Source: Rhodobiaceae bacterium (GTDB taxonomy: Bacteria; Pseudomonadota; Alphaproteobacteria; Parvibaculales; Parvibaculaceae). Taken from it: 9,804 nucleotides of DNA. How positions within the stretch are numbered: position 1 is the stretch's first letter; each line of letters starts with the position of its first letter. The DNA is taken from contig NVWR01000001.1 in NCBI GenBank assembly GCA_002746275.1, positions 774,127 through 783,930 on the forward strand. The letters are read 5' to 3'. The position numbers and the translations under genes are program-made. Below, in pieces: positions 6,137 to 9,804 of the stretch. The notes beneath the pieces were generated by a model that worked only from the letters and a program-made list of their open reading frames with translations, was not told the DNA's origin and did no database searches.

Positions 6137-6655
6137 ATGAACCGGCAAGCAACAAAATGGTTCGTTATGGTCGCCGTGTTGATCACCGCAGGTGCCGTCG
6201 CGGCTCTCTCCCACGCAGCTGAGGTAAATCTCAGCCTCTCCTCGGCCTGGGTCCGGCCAACCCTTGGTGCCGGACGCACAACCGCTGCCTATCTCACAAT
6301 CACAAACAGCGGAACAGCAGCTGATCGTTTGGTCGCTGCTGAAATACCTCACGCCAGTTCAGTTGAGATACATACAGCGGGCATGGAAGACGGCATCATG
6401 CGCATGCGGCGCCTCGAGGGTCTCGATATCGCTCCGGGCACAACGGTGCCACTGGCCCCAGGTGGCATCCACATCATGGTCATCGGTCTTAGTGAACCCA
6501 TCGAGAGTGGGGACGAAGTTCCTCTGACTCTGATCTTTGAAGAAGCCGGAAGCCTGACCATCACCGCAACAGTGAGCCTTGCACCTCCAGCGCATGCCCC
6601 GGAGCCCGTGGACCCCGATCACATGGGCGAAAACATGCAGCACCACGGGCACTAA
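6137..6655 (+). CDS. pcuC: PCu(A)C-type periplasmic copper chaperone
   Basis: This 172-residue secreted protein belongs to the PCu(A)C (DUF461) family, which carries Cu(I) in the periplasm and helps metallate the CuA site of cytochrome c oxidase. The diagnostic motif H-X10-M-X21-H-X-M is complete: H79, M90, H112 and M114. The start is ATG 6137, with AAAAAGGG (6123-6130) 6 bases upstream. The frame extends back to an ATG at 6059, but the 6137 start places a clear signal peptide at residues 1-28 (basic NRQATK, hydrophobic core, SHAA). A single cupredoxin-like domain follows at about 30-148. The tail 150-172 is rich in His, Met and Asp (DPDHMGENMQHHGH) and may bind extra copper. No Sco or CtaG gene lies beside it. 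The family assignment is firm; the symbol follows use for this family and not a proven orthologue. Confidence 0.9.
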   Translation: MNRQATKWFVMVAVLITAGAVAALSHAAEVNLSLSSAWVRPTLGAGRTTAAYLTITNSGTAADRLVAAEIPHASSVEIHTAGMEDGIMRMRRLEGLDIAPGTTVPLAPGGIHIMVIGLSEPIESGDEVPLTLIFEEAGSLTITATVSLAPPAHAPEPVDPDHMGENMQHHGH

Positions 6656-6666
6656 ACACGGCGTCT

Positions 6667-7458
6667 TTAACGAGCGGTGTATCCACCGTCGACCACAAGC
6701 TCCGATCCCGTCATGAAAGCGGACTCTTCCGACGCCAGAAACAGTATCGCATTTGCGATATCGCGCGGCACACCCAGTCGGCCAATAGGATGAAGCATGG
6801 TCAGCATTTCTATCGCTTCGTTCGCGCTGCCCATCTGTCCACTAACAACACCATCGTCAACCGCTTTGCGCACCAGCGGTGTATCAACAAACCCCGGATG
6901 AATTGAGTTCACCCGAATGCCATAGCCAGCTTCGGCACACTCAAGCGCCGCAACCTTAGAGAGCAACCGCACGCCCCCCTTTGCGGCGTTATAGGCAGCC
7001 GCCCTCGGTTGGCCAATCAACCCCATGATCGATGAGATGTTGATGATCGAACCACCGCCAGAGGTTTTCATGGCTCGAATGGCATGTTTGCAACCCAGAA
7101 AAACACTGTCCAGATCAATGGAAATAACCTGGTGCCAAGACTCAAGTGTCAGATCCTCAATCGCCTCTCCTGTTGGAGCGATACCTGCATTGTTCACGAG
7201 AATGTCGAGTTGCCCAAAACCCTCAAGAGCGGCGGTGACAACACGCTCCCACGCCGCCTCGTCTGTCACATCATGCGCAACAAATGTCGCCCGTCCGCCA
7301 TCGTTCTGAATGGCATCCGCAATTTTTTCCCCAGCGTCCGCATCAATGTCGCTACAGACAACCGCAGCCCCCTCCGCTGCCAGAAGAGCACTGGTGGACG
7401 CGCCAATTCCCTTGGCCGCCCCTGTAACAATTGCAACTTTTCCATCCAACCGGCCCAT
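6667..7458 (-). CDS. Short-chain dehydrogenase/reductase, cyclic-alcohol or hydroxysteroid type
   Basis: This 263-residue classical SDR begins MGRLDGKVAIVTG at ATG 7458, with GGGAG 8 bases upstream. The frame stays open to 7794, but that extension is not SDR sequence. The motifs are TGAAKGIG (12-19, cofactor loop), D37 at the end of the second strand (favours NAD over NADP), D63 in HDV, NNAG (89-92), S143, Y156 and K160 (catalytic, YNAAK) and HPGFVDTP after the active site. The usual active-site Asn in the VNLxG segment is Asp here (D115 in ISIDLDSVFLG). The C terminus, GSELVVDGGYTAR, resembles cyclopentanol dehydrogenase, and the overall pattern resembles bacterial 3beta/17beta-hydroxysteroid dehydrogenase. 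The reaction is probably NAD-dependent oxidation of a secondary alcohol to a ketone; the substrate cannot be read from the sequence. The gene is divergent from the 7594 gene. Confidence 0.9.
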   Translation of the reverse strand: MGRLDGKVAIVTGAAKGIGASTSALLAAEGAAVVCSDIDADAGEKIADAIQNDGGRATFVAHDVTDEAAWERVVTAALEGFGQLDILVNNAGIAPTGEAIEDLTLESWHQVISIDLDSVFLGCKHAIRAMKTSGGGSIINISSIMGLIGQPRAAAYNAAKGGVRLLSKVAALECAEAGYGIRVNSIHPGFVDTPLVRKAVDDGVVSGQMGSANEAIEMLTMLHPIGRLGVPRDIANAILFLASEESAFMTGSELVVDGGYTAR

Positions 7459-7503
7459 CGCACACGCTCCCTTGTTTGTTTTGTTGGATGCATATTGGGA
7501 GAT

Positions 7504-7514
7504 CACCCAGGGTG
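7504..7514. promoter_or_regulatory. 11-bp palindrome between divergent genes, operator candidate
   Basis: CACCC-A-GGGTG is a perfect inverted repeat. It lies 46 bases upstream of the SDR start on one side and 80 bases before the 7594 start on the other, where a shared regulator could act. It is short enough to arise by chance, and no flanking promoter elements are strong. Confidence 0.25.
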
Positions 7515-7593
7515 GAAACAAGAAGAAAAAGCACTTTTGTCTGGCACCAACGCTTGATATGACAAAGGCGACCCCGACCAAAAAAGGCACCGC

Positions 7594-7881
7594 ATGGCAA
7601 TCGCTCATCTGATCACCTACAAAACCACTTCGCCCGATACAGTCATTTCCCAATCCATCGGATACAAAGAACGCGAACTTGACCGGTCTCCACCGGACGG
7701 GTTTCTCGCCCTGCGGGTCTATGCGGATGAGGAGAACGGCACGGTTCTGTTTTTGAGCGAATGGGAAAGTGCCGCTCAGTTGGCGGAAACTCAAGATTCG
7801 GCCCCCTGGGAAGCCGCCATGGATTTGAACGAAACATTTTCTGATGACGTGACATCTCGGACGTTTAAAATCATAACCTGA
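7594..7881 (+). CDS. Small ABM-like (dimeric alpha/beta barrel) protein (95 aa)
   Basis: The protein begins MAIAHLITYKTT. ATG 7594 has AAAAGG 6 bases upstream. The length and alternation of strands and helices suit a ferredoxin-like fold of the antibiotic biosynthesis monooxygenase or dimeric alpha/beta barrel kind. An initial strand is followed by a helix (SQSIGYKERELDR). A strand pair comes next (GFLALRVYADE; TVLFLSEWES), in which the SEW element is typical, then a helix (AAQLAETQDSAPWEAAMDLN) and a final strand. Such proteins may be cofactor-free monooxygenases, but many have no known activity. No transmembrane segment is present. It lies 61 bases upstream of the PuuB-like oxidase on the same strand and is probably co-transcribed with it, so a linked role is plausible. 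The fold call is by pattern only. Confidence 0.7.
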   Translation: MAIAHLITYKTTSPDTVISQSIGYKERELDRSPPDGFLALRVYADEENGTVLFLSEWESAAQLAETQDSAPWEAAMDLNETFSDDVTSRTFKIIT

Positions 7882-7942
7882 CCCAACGCAAAACGGACGA
7901 GAATGCTGGTAATACGAGCCCAGCGCACTTTATCATGACCCT

Positions 7943-9262
7943 ATGACACGCAACGCATTCGCCGGAACCACCCACCCGCAATCCTACTACGCCGCAACCA
8001 TGACGGACACGGCAGAAACCAACGCGCTTGAAGGCGACCTCTCGTGCGATGTCTGTATCATCGGCGCAGGTTATACCGGCCTTTCCGCAGCCTTGCATCT
8101 CGCAGAACGCGGCTACGACGTGATTGTTCTTGAAGCGGCACGCATTGGATGGGGCGCTTCGGGACGAAATGGCGGACAGCTCGGCACGACCCACCGCAAG
8201 GATCAGGCTGAGCTCGAAAAACTAATGGGCATGGGCCCTGCTCGCGACATGTGGGCGCTGGCGCAAGAATCTGTTGCGACGGTAAAGTCTCTCATCGAAA
8301 AGTACAAAATCGACTGCGACCTTACTCCCGGCGTTCTGCACGCCGCCTGGAAAAAAGGTGACATGTCCTGGCTGCGCGAAGAGGCCGAGCACATGGCAGC
8401 AACCTATGGATATGACAAGCTGCGCATCGTCGAGCGAGACGAAATCCGAACCATGGTTGCTTCTGAGCGCTACTGGGGCGGCGTGCTGGATGAAAACGGC
8501 GCACATCTTCATCCCCTGAACTATGCACTGGGCATTGCGCGGGCAGCGAAAAGTCACGGGGTTAGAATTTTTGAGAAGTCCCGTGTTCTCAACGTCACCC
8601 ATGACGCACCGGCAAAAATCGTAACCGCCAAAGGGTCCGTGACAGCCAAGCAAGTCGTCCTGGCTTGCAACGGATATTTGGGAAATCTGGAACGCCGGGT
8701 CAGCGGCTACATCATGCCGATCAACAATTTCATCATCGCCACCGAGCCATTGGGAGAGGCAGGCGCAAAAGCCCTCATCCGCGACAATGTCGCAATCCAG
8801 GATACAAAATTTGTCGTCGACTACTATCGACTGTCAGCGGATGGTCGGCTGCTCTTTGGTGGCGGTGAAAATTACTCAAGCCGCTTCCCCCGCGACATTG
8901 CCTCATTTGTAAAAAAGCCGATGCTGCGCGTCTTTCCCCAGCTCAAAGACACGCGCATTGACTATGCCTGGGGCGGCACATTGGCCATCACAATGAAGCG
9001 CCTGCCGCAGTTCGGGCGCTTAGCTCCCAACATGTTCTATGGTCACGGCTATTCCGGCCAGGGCATCAACATCGCTACGCTGGGCGGAAAACTTTTGGCA
9101 GAGGCTGTCGCAGCAGAAGCGGAGGGAACTGGCGGCGCACCAGAACGGTTCGACTTGATGGCAAGCATTAAAGCCATGCCCTTCCCCGGTGGAACGCTTC
9201 TGCGTTATCCGGGCCTCGTGGCAGGCATGCTTTTTTATGCACTGAAAGATCGCCTGCCCTAA
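7943..9262 (+). CDS. puuB: FAD-dependent amine oxidase, gamma-glutamylputrescine oxidase-like
   Basis: This 439-residue protein is of the DAO (glycine/D-amino acid oxidase) flavoprotein family. It aligns by eye along its whole length with E. coli PuuB (about 426 residues): an N-terminal SYYAA, CDVCIIGAGYTGLSAALHLAE (GAGYTG at 41-46, FAD dinucleotide site) and E64 for ribose binding. It continues with RIGWGASGRNGGQ (68-79), HPLNYALGIA, DYYRLSADGRLLFGGG (293-308), RLPQFGRL and GHGYSGQGI (367-375, C-terminal FAD loop), and ends with PFPGG and LKDRLP. PuuB oxidises gamma-glutamylputrescine to the aminoaldehyde, giving hydrogen peroxide and ammonia, in putrescine catabolism. None of PuuA, PuuC or PuuD is present in the window, so the substrate may be another glutamylated or secondary amine. 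The start ATG 7943 lacks a clear Shine-Dalgarno, but it precedes the conserved N terminus at the right distance. Confidence 0.88.
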   Translation: MTRNAFAGTTHPQSYYAATMTDTAETNALEGDLSCDVCIIGAGYTGLSAALHLAERGYDVIVLEAARIGWGASGRNGGQLGTTHRKDQAELEKLMGMGPARDMWALAQESVATVKSLIEKYKIDCDLTPGVLHAAWKKGDMSWLREEAEHMAATYGYDKLRIVERDEIRTMVASERYWGGVLDENGAHLHPLNYALGIARAAKSHGVRIFEKSRVLNVTHDAPAKIVTAKGSVTAKQVVLACNGYLGNLERRVSGYIMPINNFIIATEPLGEAGAKALIRDNVAIQDTKFVVDYYRLSADGRLLFGGGENYSSRFPRDIASFVKKPMLRVFPQLKDTRIDYAWGGTLAITMKRLPQFGRLAPNMFYGHGYSGQGINIATLGGKLLAEAVAAEAEGTGGAPERFDLMASIKAMPFPGGTLLRYPGLVAGMLFYALKDRLP

Positions 9263-9298
9263 CAGGCTCGTCCAACCTGGGTACAAAGCCGCGGCAGG

Positions 9299-9804
9299 CT
9301 AGATCCCGCCACCGTCTTCGCCATCTTCTTCGATGATCTGGTTCATAGCGCGCGAGGGCTCATCACAGCCGGCACATCCAATGACCTTGGCAGGCACACC
9401 TGCAACTGTGCAGTTGGCAGGCACATCGCGAAGCACCACACTCCCGGCCCCCACACGCGCGCATTCACCGATCGTAATGTTACCGAGAATTTTACTGTCT
9501 GCGCCCAGCAGAACGCCTCTACCCACCTTCGGGTGCCGGTCGCCGGTTTCTTTACCCGTGCCACCAAGGTTGACCCCATGCAGTAGGGAAACATCATCGC
9601 CAACCACGGCTGTTTCGCCGATCACCACGCCCGTCCCATGGTCCATCATGATGGCTTTGCCAAACTTGGCAGCGGGATGAATATCCACAGCGAAAAGCTC
9701 CGAAACGCGGCTTTGAATAAACAGCGCCATTGGTCGACGGTTCTGGCCCCACAACCAGTGGGCAAGACGATGGGCCTGCAGACTGTTAAACCCTTTGAAG
9801 AACA
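9299..9804 (-). CDS. cysE: Serine O-acetyltransferase CysE, C-terminal part (partial)
   Basis: About 167 C-terminal residues are in the window. The N terminus lies beyond the right edge, since the frame reads FFKGFNSLQAHRLAHWLWGQ from the last bases. The enzyme acetylates serine with acetyl-CoA to O-acetylserine, the precursor of cysteine, in the cytoplasm. Visible marks are the end of the helical domain (QAHRLAHWLW), then the left-handed beta-helix with DIHPAAKFG, MDHGTGVVIGE (catalytic Asp-His region), GGTGKETGDRHPK, GAGSVV and VAGVPAK. The C terminus ends in GGGI. A terminal Ile is the residue that enters the cysteine synthase active site in the CysE-CysK complex, so complex formation is likely retained. 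The gene converges on the puuB-like gene, with 36 bases between the stops. Confidence 0.95.
   Translation of the reverse strand, partial: FFKGFNSLQAHRLAHWLWGQNRRPMALFIQSRVSELFAVDIHPAAKFGKAIMMDHGTGVVIGETAVVGDDVSLLHGVNLGGTGKETGDRHPKVGRGVLLGADSKILGNITIGECARVGAGSVVLRDVPANCTVAGVPAKVIGCAGCDEPSRAMNQIIEEDGEDGGGI

Noticed and set aside
7459..7794. N-terminal extension of the SDR frame up to 7794
   Set aside because: It lacks any SDR feature, overlaps the divergent 7594 gene, and the ATG at 7458 has a good ribosome binding site directly before the Rossmann strand.
9252..9299. Inverted repeat GCCTGCC / GGCAGGC between puuB-like and cysE stops
   Set aside because: The 7-base arms are 34 bases apart, lie at the gene ends and have no T tract, so neither a terminator nor a recombination site is supported.

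Overview
The window looks like ordinary chromosomal sequence from an alphaproteobacterium. The main evidence is a 71-residue DUF3126 protein, a family I know only from Alphaproteobacteria, together with a PCu(A)C copper chaperone, a CysE of alphaproteobacterial type, and moderately GC-rich DNA with strongly biased third positions. The SDR, the MMPL-type RND permease and the PuuB-like oxidase would suit a Rhizobiales/Rhodobiaceae-like organism, but that placement is inference. I see no tRNA, rRNA, CRISPR array, intact insertion sequence or phage module.

Layout. (1) Positions 1-957 hold the 3' part of an unrecognised gene (+) that is open to the left edge. (2) Positions 974-2126 hold three small membrane-associated or membrane-anchored genes on the minus strand. 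The first two overlap by ATGA. The third has its own candidate promoter and 5' hairpin, and a strong minus-oriented terminator lies beyond it at 974-1013. (3) Positions 2127-2391 are an intergenic region with a perfect 15-bp palindrome. (4) A single-pass membrane protein with a periplasmic domain (2392-3210, +) overlaps tail to tail by 14 bp with a large RND/MMPL permease (3197-5551, -). (5) A DUF3126 gene (-) is followed by a divergent region and a pcuC-type copper chaperone (+). (6) An SDR dehydrogenase (-) is divergent from a small ABM-like gene and a PuuB-like FAD oxidase (both +). (7) A CysE serine acetyltransferase (-) runs off the right edge.

How they work together. Most genes look like independent housekeeping or catabolic units. 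PcuC would deliver copper to the CuA site of cytochrome oxidase. CysE makes O-acetylserine for cysteine synthesis. The PuuB-like oxidase points to polyamine catabolism, possibly with the small protein encoded just upstream of it. The SDR resembles cyclic-alcohol and hydroxysteroid dehydrogenases. The RND permease probably moves a hydrophobic molecule. I did not find a convincing new multi-gene system. The most open questions are the three orphan small genes with their unusual leader structure, the palindromic operator candidate at 2294-2308, and the asymmetric proton-relay motifs of the permease.
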